Below are positions 8,195 to 16,922 of a stretch of 64,000 nucleotides of DNA, in pieces. The translations under genes and the position numbers were made by a program. Source of the stretch: Nitrospira defluvii (GTDB lineage Bacteria > Nitrospirota > Nitrospiria > Nitrospirales > Nitrospiraceae); assembly GCA_011525625.1 (NCBI GenBank), contig WYAX01000010.1:1-64000 (forward strand), in the 5' to 3' direction. How positions within the stretch are numbered: position 1 is the stretch's first letter; the number at the start of each line of letters is the position of its first letter. The notes below the pieces were generated by a model. The model was not told the DNA's origin. It saw only the letters and a program-made list of their open reading frames with translations, and ran no database searches.

Positions 8195-8646
8195 TGCGTT
8201 CCTCCGTAATGCTGGTTGGAACACGCACGTAGGAGATCCTCGACACGTTGCCTCAGTAAACGAAATGCACTGTCAAACGCCGTCTGGATGTCAGCATCGG
8301 TCCCGGTCGCCTTTGCCGGGTCGGGTGTGCTCCAATGAAGCTTTTTCGGTGTTCCGTGAAAGAGAGGACAGCTTTCTCCGGCGGCCTGATCGCACACGGT
8401 AATGACGAGATCGAAGGAGTGTTCGGTAAACTCACTCCACGATTTGCTGCGGGGCCGACCCGGTTCAATGCCGTGCCGCTTGAGGGTGGCGATGGATTGT
8501 GGATGTACAGATCCCGTTGGATGGCTGCCGGCACTCCATGCCTGATAGCGACCGCCTCCTAGGTCGTTGATCAGCGCTTCCGCCATCACTGAGCGGCAGG
8601 AATTCCCCGTGCAGAGGACTAAGACTCTGGTGATGTCGGTTCCCAT
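8191..8646 (-). CDS. arsC: Arsenate reductase, thioredoxin-coupled (LMW phosphatase fold)
   Basis: From the ATG at 8646 (151 residues); a GTG at 8658 would add four residues. The C-x5-R active loop is 'LCTGNSCRS' (Cys12, Arg18), with resolving cysteines Cys85 and Cys93 and the general-acid Asp in 'STPDPA' (about 109). These are the features of the pI258-type ArsC, which reduces arsenate to arsenite using a Cys relay and thioredoxin. The start codon overlaps the stop of the full arsI frame (TAATG), and the stop overlaps pstS, so the three are translationally coupled. Confidence 0.92.
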   Translation of the reverse strand: MGTDITRVLVLCTGNSCRSVMAEALINDLGGGRYQAWSAGSHPTGSVHPQSIATLKRHGIEPGRPRSKSWSEFTEHSFDLVITVCDQAAGESCPLFHGTPKKLHWSTPDPAKATGTDADIQTAFDSAFRLLRQRVEDLLRACSNQHYGGTQ

Positions 8647-9116
8647 TAATCGCAACACCCCGCAGTGGTGTCGGATGGTTCACAGCAGTTCGGCGTGGCC
8701 ATGGTCAGAGGCGTACAACAGGCGCCCTCCGACGATTCACTGGAGTCTGAGAAGAGGTGCGCATCCTCCATCGTTCGGTATGTTTCCTATGGAAGACCGG
8801 ACGGATCCTGTATCCACGATTTGTCCGACAGCGCATAGCAGCACACTTTGGTTCCTTCATTGACGACCGGCAAGTGGCCCGCTTGAATCCGTCCGCGTAG
8901 CTGGGCGAGTTCGTCTTCGCCCTCGGCCTGAATGCCCAGATGATCGACGCCTTTCGTGGCGCGCGTGGATATGGCGAAATTGATGCACGGGTCGTCCAGC
9001 ATCCATTTGGCATAATCCGGTTTTGTTTTGACGGGCGGAGCCCCAAACAGCGCCGTATAGAAACGAATGGACTCGTCCAGATCCTCTACCCCCATGTGGA
9101 GATGAAAGCGTTTCAT
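8646..9116 (-). pseudogene. arsI: arsI-type glyoxalase-fold C-As lyase / cadmium-inducible protein with in-frame amber stop
   Basis: The frame begins at 9116 and reads 109 residues to a TAG at 8789-8787, then continues in the same frame for 46 more codons to TAA at 8648-8646. Family members have Trp at this place (G-x-x-W-E-T/F); TAG differs from TGG by one base. Before the stop are His5/His7, His59 and the vicinal pair Cys92-Cys93 that binds trivalent arsenic; after it are Glu111, the expected third iron ligand, and three Cys pairs. The short product should therefore lack lyase activity. The full length of 156 residues matches ArsI/CadI proteins. Either the gene is newly broken, the TAG is read through, or there is a sequencing error. 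It lies between a small membrane-protein gene and arsC. Confidence 0.85.
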
Positions 9117-9159
9117 GATGCTGCCTCCCTCTTAGTCATTCAGTTTGTCATCACGTCTG

Positions 9160-9387
9160 CTAACAACTGATTGAGCATGCGAACTTCAGCAATTGCTCTA
9201 GCAAGGTGCCCAGGCCTGCGAACAGGAGCATATACAGCAACCACTCGCCGAGCAGCTGTCTGAGAGTGAACGGCCTGTGGAATCCAGGCCATGTCCTGCC
9301 GCCCCATCTTTCAAAGGCATACGCCACCAACAGTACGCTCAAGGCCACGATTCCGATGGTTCCATACAACTCCAGGAAATGCCCCAC
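9160..9387 (-). CDS. Small two-helix membrane protein of the ars operon
   Basis: 75 residues. Two hydrophobic segments (about 8-25 and 49-68) flank a basic, aromatic loop. It starts 3 bp after the acr3 stop, so it is almost certainly cotranscribed with the arsenite exporter. I do not recognise the family. A role as an accessory subunit of the exporter is possible but unproven. Confidence 0.6.
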   Translation of the reverse strand: MGHFLELYGTIGIVALSVLLVAYAFERWGGRTWPGFHRPFTLRQLLGEWLLYMLLFAGLGTLLEQLLKFACSISC

Positions 9388-9390
9388 CGT

Positions 9391-10491
9391 TCATGCCCTC
9401 GCCTCACTGACAGGGAACCAGTGCCGGGTTCGATTGCACACATGACAGACGGACAGCATGACCGGTACCTCCACCAAGACGCCGACGACGGTTGCCAGTG
9501 CTGCCCCTGATTCCGGGCCGAATAAGGCAATGGCTGTGGCCACGGCCAGTTCAAAGAAGTTGCTCGCGCCGATCAACGCTCCCGGTGCTGCGACCGCATG
9601 GGGTACGTGCAACCACTTCATCAGCCCATAGGCGAGAGACGCATTGAAATAGACTTGGAAAAGAATCGGGATCGCAATGAGCAGCACGTGAAGGGGCTTC
9701 CCAAGAATGTTCTCTGCTTGAAAGGCAAAGATGAGAATCAAGGTGATGAGTAACGCCGCGATTGTGATGGGGGCAAACCGAGGGAGGAGGGTCTCTTCAA
9801 ACCACTTCTTCCCATGCTGTGCAATCAGCCTATGGCGGATGAGAACACCCAGGAGCAACGGAACCACAATAAATCCCACGACCGAATAGAGGAGCACGGT
9901 GAAAGGAACGGTGAGAGCAGACGCGCCGCTGACCAGCAAGCCGACGATCGGCGCAAACAGTATCAGCATAATCAAATCATTCACCGATACTTGGACAAGG
10001 GTATAAGCCGGATCGCCATCCGTGAGATAGCTCCAGACGAAGACCATTGCGGTACAGGGGGCGGCTGCCAAAATAATGGTTCCAGCGATGTATTGGTCGG
10101 CTTCGGCAGAAGTCATCCACAGTGAGAACATGACTCGAAAGAAGACCCAGGCTAAGAGGGCCATTGAGAACGGCTTCACGACCCAATTCACGAACAAGGT
10201 GACAAGCAACCCTTGAGGGCGTTGGCCAACCTTTGTCACGGAGCGAAAGTCGACTTTCATCATCATGGGGGTGATCATGAGCCAGATCAGGATGGCCATC
10301 GGGAAATTCACATGACTGTTCTGGCCAAACTCCATTTCCCGCAGGGCTTGAATCACGACCGGCGCTGATTTTCCCAGGAAGATGCCCGCGAGCATACAAA
10401 GTCCCACCCAGACCGTAAGGTAGCGCTCGAACATATTGAGTTTCTTTTCCGCCGGAATACTCTGCTGATGGATGGCAGCAATCGCGTCCAT
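9391..10491 (-). CDS. acr3: ACR3-family arsenite efflux permease
   Basis: 366 residues from the ATG at 10491; an in-frame TTG at 10509 lies inside the palindrome upstream and is less likely. The protein has about ten membrane segments. ACR3 hallmarks are present: 'WLMITPMMMKVDF', 'AAAPCTAMVFVWS' with the essential Cys, 'QVSVNDLIMLILFAP', 'GASNFFELAVATAIALFG' and 'GVLVEVPVML'. ACR3 exports arsenite across the inner membrane using the proton gradient. It is the second gene of the operon and has its own ArsR-type palindrome just before the start. Confidence 0.93.
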   Translation of the reverse strand: MDAIAAIHQQSIPAEKKLNMFERYLTVWVGLCMLAGIFLGKSAPVVIQALREMEFGQNSHVNFPMAILIWLMITPMMMKVDFRSVTKVGQRPQGLLVTLFVNWVVKPFSMALLAWVFFRVMFSLWMTSAEADQYIAGTIILAAAPCTAMVFVWSYLTDGDPAYTLVQVSVNDLIMLILFAPIVGLLVSGASALTVPFTVLLYSVVGFIVVPLLLGVLIRHRLIAQHGKKWFEETLLPRFAPITIAALLITLILIFAFQAENILGKPLHVLLIAIPILFQVYFNASLAYGLMKWLHVPHAVAAPGALIGASNFFELAVATAIALFGPESGAALATVVGVLVEVPVMLSVCHVCNRTRHWFPVSEARA

Positions 10492-10504
10492 GGTGTCCCG
10501 TAAT

Positions 10505-10520
10505 ATCAATAAAGGTTGAT
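10505..10520. promoter_or_regulatory. Second ArsR-type operator, upstream of acr3
   Basis: ATCAA (10505-10509), six bases, TTGAT (10516-10520): the same half-sites and spacing as the palindrome upstream of arsR. It lies 14 bp before the acr3 ATG at 10491, matching the position of the first operator relative to arsR. This suggests internal control of acr3 (inference). Confidence 0.55.
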
Positions 10521-10539
10521 GGATAATGGCAAAAAAAAG

Positions 10540-10863
10540 CTACAGACAACACCCTTTCTTGGTGCCCTTGTGCGGTGGAGACTTGAAATCATTGACTGCT
10601 TCTAGGAGCTCTTCCAGTGCGTCTGGGTTGAGGGAGTAGTAGACCCAGCGTCCTTCAGGCCGATCAAGGACCAAACCAGCGTCTTTCAAAACTCGCAGGT
10701 GGAAGGAGAGCCGTGACTGCCCCGTTTTGAACGCGCTTGTGAGGTCGCACACACATTGCTCGCCTTCTTTCAGTTGTTCCAGTATCAGTAATCTCGTTTC
10801 ATCCGACAGGGCCTGGAACACTTTGGCAATGGCTGCTATTGGTGTAGCTGTCTTCGCGCGCAT
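10540..10863 (-). CDS. arsR: ArsR-family arsenite-responsive repressor
   Basis: 107 residues, a winged helix-turn-helix: 'VFQALSDETRLLILEQL', then 'GEQCVCDL' (Cys37 and Cys39, the metalloid site in the DNA-binding helix), the recognition helix 'QSRLSFHLRVLKDAGLV' and the wing 'RPEGRWVYYSLN'. A C-terminal Cys pair (105-106) may add the third thiolate. ArsR represses the ars operon until As(III) or Sb(III) binds. It is the first gene of the operon, and a perfect palindrome lies 12 bp before its start. Confidence 0.95.
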   Translation of the reverse strand: MRAKTATPIAAIAKVFQALSDETRLLILEQLKEGEQCVCDLTSAFKTGQSRLSFHLRVLKDAGLVLDRPEGRWVYYSLNPDALEELLEAVNDFKSPPHKGTKKGCCL

Positions 10864-10875
10864 GCGTCACGATAT

Positions 10876-10891
10876 ATCAATGAACATTGAT
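10876..10891. promoter_or_regulatory. ArsR operator upstream of arsR
   Basis: A perfect inverted repeat, ATCAATG-AA-CATTGAT (10876-10891), centred about 20 bp upstream of the arsR start. Its position and symmetry fit an autoregulatory ArsR site; the core ATCAA-N6-TTGAT recurs before acr3. Confidence 0.7.
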
Positions 10892-10958
10892 TAGTCAAGG
10901 GCGGCCGTCGTGCGCCCTTGCCGTAGGGTGACGGGGGCTGGTTCGACCGCGAGAGGCG

Positions 10959-13172
10959 CTAGTGTGACGACCGTGGAGCGGCTCTGACAGATCGGCTGAG
11001 TACGCGGAGTCGACGGACGTCGTGTTCCGCGGTCGTGACCTCTTCTGCAGTAAGCGGGGCCTCTCCGAATCGAACTCGCGCATACAGTTGCGTGACGGAC
11101 TCGACGATGGGCCATGCCTCGCTCCATCGCTCACGAATCTCGTGAAGAAATTCCTGCGGTGTGTTGCTGGCCGGTTTCACGATTCCCTGCCTTGCGCAAG
11201 AGTGGACCATGTCGGTGTAGAGCGCAATGACGGTCTGTTGTTGGGCCGAGCATGTGTTCTGCCGCGAGGGTGTGCTCTTGTGCCGTCGGAGGAGCGTGAT
11301 GCCTGCATAGGCCGCGATGATCAGTAGGAGGAGCATCACGGCGTGGTGTGGAATGCCGGCGGGAGTCAGGTTGGTCACCAGGCGATCGATGATGGCCAGA
11401 GCCTGGGCCGACAGGGCGCTCATGGTTTCGTACAGTCCTGCCCGTACGGCCTCCCCGCCCTCTCGAATGCCTTGCACGACCGTGAATTGGTCGTGCGCGC
11501 TGTAGTGGACGAACAGCCGATCCCATTTGAGTCGCATGGAGTCCATCGCGCTGGTCGCTGCATGCCACCAAGTAGGGCCGACTGCGCCCGGTGCGGGCGG
11601 GGTCGGATCAATCGTGAGCCACCCTGATTGTGGAAAGTAGACTTCCACCCAGGCGTGGGCATCTCGCTGCCGGACCGTATAATAGCCGCCGAATTCGTTC
11701 CACTCGGTGGCGAGGAATCCTGTCACGAGTCGTGCCGGAATGCCAACTGTTCGGAGCAGGACCACCATGGCCGTGGCGTAGTGCTCGCAATAGCCGGTTT
11801 TTCGAGTCAGCAGGAAGTCGTCGAGGGGATGGGAGGATTGCAGAGAGGGAACATCCAAACTGTACCGATAACTGGTCAGTAAGTGAGTGTGGACCAGGGA
11901 AACCGCCTGCATCACGCTGGTCGCCGGCTGTGTGATCTGTCTCGCGAGGTCCACGATCTGGGGATTGACGTCAGGTGTGTGAAGGTAATGCCGGAGGATA
12001 AAGTCCGGATAGAGTAGCGCGCTCGCGGTCTTCTCCGTCGTGTTCAGGCCCGGGGATGAGGAATAGGCGGTGTATTGGATGCGGGTATGCAAGGGGTACG
12101 GCAGGTGGAACGATCCGGTGAGGTCCGATTGGACGGAGAGGAAATTACCTTTGACGCTGGTCAGCAACGGGGCTCCGAAGAGCACCGCTGTGTCGAGTGG
12201 CTCAAGGAGAATGTCCTGCCGAAGTGGCCGAGCGGTGGCTTGCGGTTTGGTCCCAGGGGTGCGGAGCGAGAAGGTGCCTTCGGGAACTTCCGTCAGCATC
12301 CGCCGCTGCGGCAGACTGTTGCTCCATGATTTCCCGTCGTATCGGTTGTAGGCCACGCCTCGCAGGTAGAGCGGTTCCTGTCTGAGTTCGTGGCCGACGC
12401 GGTCAGGTAATTCAACGCGCATGACGATACTCGGGTCTTGTTTTACCGGACCGATGACTCCCAGATCGACTTGTTCGGAGAATCCGGTGGTCCGCAAGCT
12501 CTCCCCCTGGTCGTGTTGAAAGAATCCTACTCCGACTCGCGGGATTGAGAAGAAAAACAGCAGCGTGAAGCCGAACGCGACGGCCGCCATGACATTGGTC
12601 GTCCAGAAAAAACGAATCGTCAATCGAGGGAAGCATGTGCCAGGCGTCGTTGCCGGAGGAACATGATCAGAAAGACCGACCTGCTCTTCCTGTTCTTGCA
12701 CGAGGTGATGGAGGAGCAGTGTCCAGACGCCGATGATCAGATAGATGAAAAAAAATGGCGCGTACCAGATCTGTGTCGTCAAGGCGGCTGATGCCAGGAG
12801 CGCGATCAGGCTGATGGCGTAGAGATGCAGGAAGTCTCGCCGCAAGTCGAGGTTGGAGAGTTTGTTGACCAGCAGGAGCACGAGGAAGTGAATGCCGGCT
12901 GGTAGGACTTCCTGAGAAACGAGCAACAGGTCGATCCAGAATCCGGCGAAGGCAAGCAGGAGAAAGATATTCCACGTGAGGGCGGAGAGCCGGAAGTGGT
13001 GCATGGTGTCGGAGATCGCGGCGGGGTGCCGAACTCGCAGGAGGGCCATGGTAAATGCCCCGCCGGCTACGACAAGCAGCCAGGGTGGCAGGGCGATGGC
13101 GAGAGTCAGGCTCGCAAAGCCGGCTGCCGCAAGGAGGATTGAACTAAGCCGGAAGGCCTGATCCAGCGGCAT
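10959..13172 (-). CDS. Membrane transglutaminase-like protease (TgpA / DUF3488 family)
   Basis: 737 residues. Residues 1-215 hold about seven membrane helices (DUF3488 region). The periplasmic transglutaminase-like core has the catalytic triad: Cys462 in 'RKTGYCEHYATAM', His506 in 'DAHAWVEVYF' and Asp523 in 'LTIDPTPP'. A last membrane helix near 610-630 precedes a cytoplasmic DUF4129-like tail. The start overlaps the DUF58 gene by 29 bp. MoxR, DUF58 and TgpA genes commonly form one operon; the substrate of the enzyme is not known. Confidence 0.9.
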   Translation of the reverse strand: MPLDQAFRLSSILLAAAGFASLTLAIALPPWLLVVAGGAFTMALLRVRHPAAISDTMHHFRLSALTWNIFLLLAFAGFWIDLLLVSQEVLPAGIHFLVLLLVNKLSNLDLRRDFLHLYAISLIALLASAALTTQIWYAPFFFIYLIIGVWTLLLHHLVQEQEEQVGLSDHVPPATTPGTCFPRLTIRFFWTTNVMAAVAFGFTLLFFFSIPRVGVGFFQHDQGESLRTTGFSEQVDLGVIGPVKQDPSIVMRVELPDRVGHELRQEPLYLRGVAYNRYDGKSWSNSLPQRRMLTEVPEGTFSLRTPGTKPQATARPLRQDILLEPLDTAVLFGAPLLTSVKGNFLSVQSDLTGSFHLPYPLHTRIQYTAYSSSPGLNTTEKTASALLYPDFILRHYLHTPDVNPQIVDLARQITQPATSVMQAVSLVHTHLLTSYRYSLDVPSLQSSHPLDDFLLTRKTGYCEHYATAMVVLLRTVGIPARLVTGFLATEWNEFGGYYTVRQRDAHAWVEVYFPQSGWLTIDPTPPAPGAVGPTWWHAATSAMDSMRLKWDRLFVHYSAHDQFTVVQGIREGGEAVRAGLYETMSALSAQALAIIDRLVTNLTPAGIPHHAVMLLLLIIAAYAGITLLRRHKSTPSRQNTCSAQQQTVIALYTDMVHSCARQGIVKPASNTPQEFLHEIRERWSEAWPIVESVTQLYARVRFGEAPLTAEEVTTAEHDVRRLRVLSRSVRAAPRSSH

Positions 13173-14304
13173 CGAAGAGATCCTTGTGGGTGTGAGGCGA
13201 GAGCATCAGGTCGACGGCCGGAACGGCATCGAACCAGGCTACGTCCATCCAGGCACACAGCCAGATGGTCGGCCCCTCCGATGCATCGCCCAACGCGTGG
13301 GCCATCGCCTGATGGACGAAGGCACTGGCGGTCACCGGACGTCGTTCGCAGAGCGCCAGGGCGTGAAAGAGATCCCGGGATTGTTCTTCCCCATCCGCCA
13401 ACAGATGCGGCTGGTCGCCCATGAGCAGGCGCAGACGTACCCCGCGCTTCACATAATAATCAATCAGCGAGGCGGCGATGGACAGGGTGCGCTCGAAGGT
13501 GCGGTCCTCTTCGTCCGGGCAGACTGTGAGCAGGGCCAGCGTGATCATGTGCTGGTCTTCGGCTTCGGTTTCCTTGATCATCAATTTGGCTGTCCTGGCC
13601 GTGGTGAGCCAGTGAATGGCGCGGGAATCGTCGCCGGGCCGAAATTCTCTGAGGTTGTAGAGGGACGTACCTGGGCCGCGTCGCGCCAGCGCCTGTTCGT
13701 GCCCGATCGATTGCAACTCCTGGAGGCGTAGCGGCGGGAGCGGGATGATGGCGGGACACACCAGCAGGGTCGCTTCGCAGGGATAGAAGGCTTTTTTCTG
13801 GAACAGCCCGAACGGAAACGGTGTGATAACGCGAATGCCGTCGATGCCGTACCGCCCGCGCCGATGGGCGATTAGCTGGTAGGAGCGCAGCGTTGAGGCT
13901 TCAGGCGTAAGGTGGGTGAGGTGGATGCCGCGATCCTGGTCCTGTCCGGCCACGACATCGAGGATCCGTAACGAGACACTCGGAATATGCCTCTTGCGAT
14001 TGGCGATCCAGAGTGTCGCCACGGCCGGTTGGTTCACGAACAGTGACTCCGGTAGGTGGCGATGGAAGTCCAAGCGGCGAACACACTGTTCCGACAAGAG
14101 CCCGGAGAGCACAATCAGGCTCAGCATCATCGCGAGTAGGAGATAGAACAGATTGTTGCCGGTATTGACGGCGGCGATCCCGACGGCGAGGGTCAACAGG
14201 AGGAAACGAGTCCCCTCCGTCGTCACGCGAATCGCGCGATGGTGAGAGAGGCGATGGAGGAACGCGCGAAAATCTCGTGGGGCCATGTTGGTGGCCGGTC
14301 GCAT
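13144..14304 (-). CDS. DUF58 family protein
   Basis: 386 residues with two N-terminal membrane helices (about 32-70). The DUF58 motif 'YNLREFRPGDDSRAIHWLTTAR' type sequence lies at 216-237, followed by 'LMIKETEAEDQHMITLAL', the start of a degenerate von Willebrand A-like fold. The partner genes are a MoxR ATPase upstream and a transglutaminase downstream, the usual trio. It is probably an adaptor handled by the MoxR chaperone (known of the family; the role here is inferred). Confidence 0.9.
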   Translation of the reverse strand: MRPATNMAPRDFRAFLHRLSHHRAIRVTTEGTRFLLLTLAVGIAAVNTGNNLFYLLLAMMLSLIVLSGLLSEQCVRRLDFHRHLPESLFVNQPAVATLWIANRKRHIPSVSLRILDVVAGQDQDRGIHLTHLTPEASTLRSYQLIAHRRGRYGIDGIRVITPFPFGLFQKKAFYPCEATLLVCPAIIPLPPLRLQELQSIGHEQALARRGPGTSLYNLREFRPGDDSRAIHWLTTARTAKLMIKETEAEDQHMITLALLTVCPDEEDRTFERTLSIAASLIDYYVKRGVRLRLLMGDQPHLLADGEEQSRDLFHALALCERRPVTASAFVHQAMAHALGDASEGPTIWLCAWMDVAWFDAVPAVDLMLSPHTHKDLFDAAGSGLPA

Positions 14305-14363
14305 CGTGGGGTGCCTGTCCTGGACGTGGTTCGTCGGGCCCTGGTTTCAGTGTCCTGGCTGAG

Positions 14364-15368
14364 TCACACAGGGACCGGGACGCTCTCGAGCAGATCGTGA
14401 ATGATGCCTTCTGCCTGTTCGACGCTTCTTGCCCGCGCGCCCTGGGCTCGGTTCGGCATCACCCGATGCGAGAGGACGGCAGGAGCGAGCTCTTTGATGT
14501 CCTCCGGCAGGCAGTAGGTCCTATCCCGCACCAGCGCGAGCGCTTTGGCCGCCTTGGTCAGCGCGAGTGCGCCCCGCGTGCTGACTCCGAGCGACAGCAC
14601 ATCGGCCTGCCTGGTGGCCTGTACGATTGCGAGCAGGTAGTCCATCAAACTGTCGTCGATCCTGACCTTTTCGACAAGGGCTTGGAGATCCAGGATGTGT
14701 TGTGCGGTGAGGACGGGCTGCAGGTCGCTGGCCGGATGCAGCGACTGTGGCCGCTCCAACACCTTTCGTTCCTCGTCCGGCGTGGGATAGCCGATGCGAA
14801 GTCGCATCAGGAATCGATCTAATTGCGATTCGGGGAGCGGGAACGTGCCGTGATACTCCGCGGGATTTTGCGTGGCAATGACCATGAACGGCTGATGCAG
14901 CGGGTAGGTTTGGTTATCCACGGAAATTTGCGCTTCGCTCATCGCTTCCAGCAGGCTGCTTTGCGTTTTCGGGGTGGTGCGATTGATTTCATCGGCCAGC
15001 ACGATGTGGGCAAATAGGGGGCCGGGGATAAACTCAAAGGATTGTTTCTGACGATTGAAGACAGAAATGCCGACGATGTCGGAGGGCAACAGGTCGCTCG
15101 TGAACTGAATCCGTTTGAAGGAGCAGTCGAGCGAGCGTGCCAAACTGTGCGCCAAGGTGGTCTTGCCCACGCCGGGCACATCCTCGATCAGGAGATGTCC
15201 GCGCGCCAACAGGCAGACGACGGCGAGTTCAATGACTCGCGACTTGCCTTTAATGACCTGCGCGATATTGTCCTGTAACAATTTGATTGATTGAGAGGAA
15301 TTCACGATTGGGGTGTTGGTGACGAGGATTATGATCGGCGCATGGCGTGTATGTCCGAAGTCTAACAA
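14364..15368 (-). CDS. MoxR-family AAA+ ATPase
   Basis: 334 residues from the longest start. The Walker A is 'EDVPGVGKTT' (62-71), Walker B 'IVLADEINR' (122-130), then 'TPKTQSSLLEAMSE' and sensor 'IATQNP'. Homologues usually begin near residue 16-30, so a later start, for example the GTG at 15323, is possible. MoxR ATPases act as chaperones for partner proteins; the DUF58 and transglutaminase genes follow on the same strand. Confidence 0.92.
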   Translation of the reverse strand: MLDFGHTRHAPIIILVTNTPIVNSSQSIKLLQDNIAQVIKGKSRVIELAVVCLLARGHLLIEDVPGVGKTTLAHSLARSLDCSFKRIQFTSDLLPSDIVGISVFNRQKQSFEFIPGPLFAHIVLADEINRTTPKTQSSLLEAMSEAQISVDNQTYPLHQPFMVIATQNPAEYHGTFPLPESQLDRFLMRLRIGYPTPDEERKVLERPQSLHPASDLQPVLTAQHILDLQALVEKVRIDDSLMDYLLAIVQATRQADVLSLGVSTRGALALTKAAKALALVRDRTYCLPEDIKELAPAVLSHRVMPNRAQGARARSVEQAEGIIHDLLESVPVPV

Positions 15369-15452
15369 AGGGTCTGGAGACCGTCAATTTATAGGGCGGT
15401 TCGCGCTGGTGAAGGGGGGCTGGGGCATGCCCGGTCGGCTGTATTTAGCCGG

Positions 15453-16781
15453 TCATGTGGTTTCTTGCCGTTCCGGCACCAGGCTGAGAAACCAGGGAGG
15501 AGTTTCTTCCGCCATGCCCTGGAACTTCCTGGCGGTGCTGCTTGCGGGCACACCCTCGAACAAGGCACCCCGCTGGATCGTCACCTCTCGGAACCGATAG
15601 GATGCGACCTGGCCTCCTGCTGCGCGGAGGACAGAGGGAAATCGACTCCGCAGCGGGGCGAGGTCGACCAAACGACAGGGCTGGCCGAGCGGGAGGCCTG
15701 AGAGGTGGTGGTAGATTTTCCCGAAGACGGCCGGCAGAGTCTGAGGGGAGAAGACGGTATCAGGCGGTCTCATGGCCGGGTCGTCAACCAACTGGGACAG
15801 TATCTCCCAAAACACCTGAGAATCGACGGCGCCGAGCAGGCACAAGGCTCCTCGGGTGGCCATCAACTCCAGCAAGGCGAGCGGGCCGCGGATATCGAAT
15901 TTCCAGGGAGGGAAGAGCAGGCTTCGTCCGTCATGCAGCACCTCGAGTGCGGGCTCTTTCCCATGCCGGATCTGGCGGGAATCGCCCTTTGTGCGTCGCA
16001 ATTCTTCGGCGAGGTAGGCCGGGGAGAAGCGTGTCGGTTCATAGGCGAAGGTCGGCGTGGCCGGAGCCCAGCAGGTGACGATGAGATAGCGCGAGGCAAG
16101 ACGCTGGTCTCGTTCCAGCACGTCTAGTCCAAACATGTCCTGATCGCCGTAGAAACGAAAGTCCAGGTTCGGCATGGCCCGCAAACGGCTGAGGCGAAGC
16201 GGATGGGCGTGTAGCGGTCCACCGAGTTGCGAGCGCGGGTCCAGCCGGTCGAGGCAGTGCAGGATCAGGGGCCTCTGTTGGGCTGCCAGGGATGAGCCAT
16301 ACCGGGTGGCCAGTTCTTCCGCAAAGGAGAGGTCGCCTGCTCCCAAATCCAACAGGGATGCGGGAACCTCATCTAACAACAGATCGAAGGGGTTGCGGTG
16401 GCGCTGAAGGAACGTGTCTACCGTCGCAGGTGAAACCGAGGGGCTGAGCCATTTCGCAACGGATGCTGCCCGCACTCCAAAGAAGACGCACAGGGCGCGC
16501 AGGCCTTTGGTCGTCGGCAACCCGGTGAGTTGCTTGAGTACGTCGGGGTACGATGTGCGGCCTGTCGAGGACTGGTCATCGGCGAAGGCGGCCGCAAGGT
16601 GCTGTTTGATGTCCTCCGAAACGGCTGAGGCCGCGATGGCCTTAAGGAGACGGTCCCGCGTGACGGGCCATTCAGTCGGATGGAGCAGGTGGCGAGTGCC
16701 TTCCCACGCTGTGGGATCGGCGGACCTGGCGGCCGCGACCTGTTTGCGGAATGCGGCCAATCTGTCTGGCTCAAGTCCCAT
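15453..16781 (-). CDS. Unknown protein with a methyltransferase-like motif
   Basis: 442 residues, no signal peptide or membrane helix. An alpha-helical N-terminal third is followed by 'ASLLDLGAGDLSFAEELATRYG' type sequence (about 140-162), which matches motif I of Rossmann SAM-dependent methyltransferases, and by 'LHCLDRLDP' and 'FRFYGDQDMFGLDV', which could be motifs II and III. The remainder is unfamiliar. It ends 84 bp before the moxR gene on the same strand and may be the first gene of that operon. The catalytic call is weak. Confidence 0.6.
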   Translation of the reverse strand: MGLEPDRLAAFRKQVAAARSADPTAWEGTRHLLHPTEWPVTRDRLLKAIAASAVSEDIKQHLAAAFADDQSSTGRTSYPDVLKQLTGLPTTKGLRALCVFFGVRAASVAKWLSPSVSPATVDTFLQRHRNPFDLLLDEVPASLLDLGAGDLSFAEELATRYGSSLAAQQRPLILHCLDRLDPRSQLGGPLHAHPLRLSRLRAMPNLDFRFYGDQDMFGLDVLERDQRLASRYLIVTCWAPATPTFAYEPTRFSPAYLAEELRRTKGDSRQIRHGKEPALEVLHDGRSLLFPPWKFDIRGPLALLELMATRGALCLLGAVDSQVFWEILSQLVDDPAMRPPDTVFSPQTLPAVFGKIYHHLSGLPLGQPCRLVDLAPLRSRFPSVLRAAGGQVASYRFREVTIQRGALFEGVPASSTARKFQGMAEETPPWFLSLVPERQETT

Positions 16782-16922
16782 GAAAAATCAGCAGTTGATG
16801 GGCGCGTGGGCGATACGCAAATGCTATGCTGTGAAATGGCGTTGCGCAGAGTATCGAGCCTGTCGTAAAGGAGTCAAGCGACGTGCACTTGCGGCTGCGC
16901 CATGCGGAGAGAAGGAGATGCG

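Noticed and set aside
8705-9046. A 113-residue minus-strand frame overlapping arsI
   Set aside because: It is in a different frame from the recognised glyoxalase motifs; the real continuation of arsI is in its own frame beyond the TAG, so no frameshift is needed.
14917-14930. TTATCCACG in moxR as a DnaA box
   Set aside because: A single site with one mismatch inside a gene and not clustered; expected by chance.
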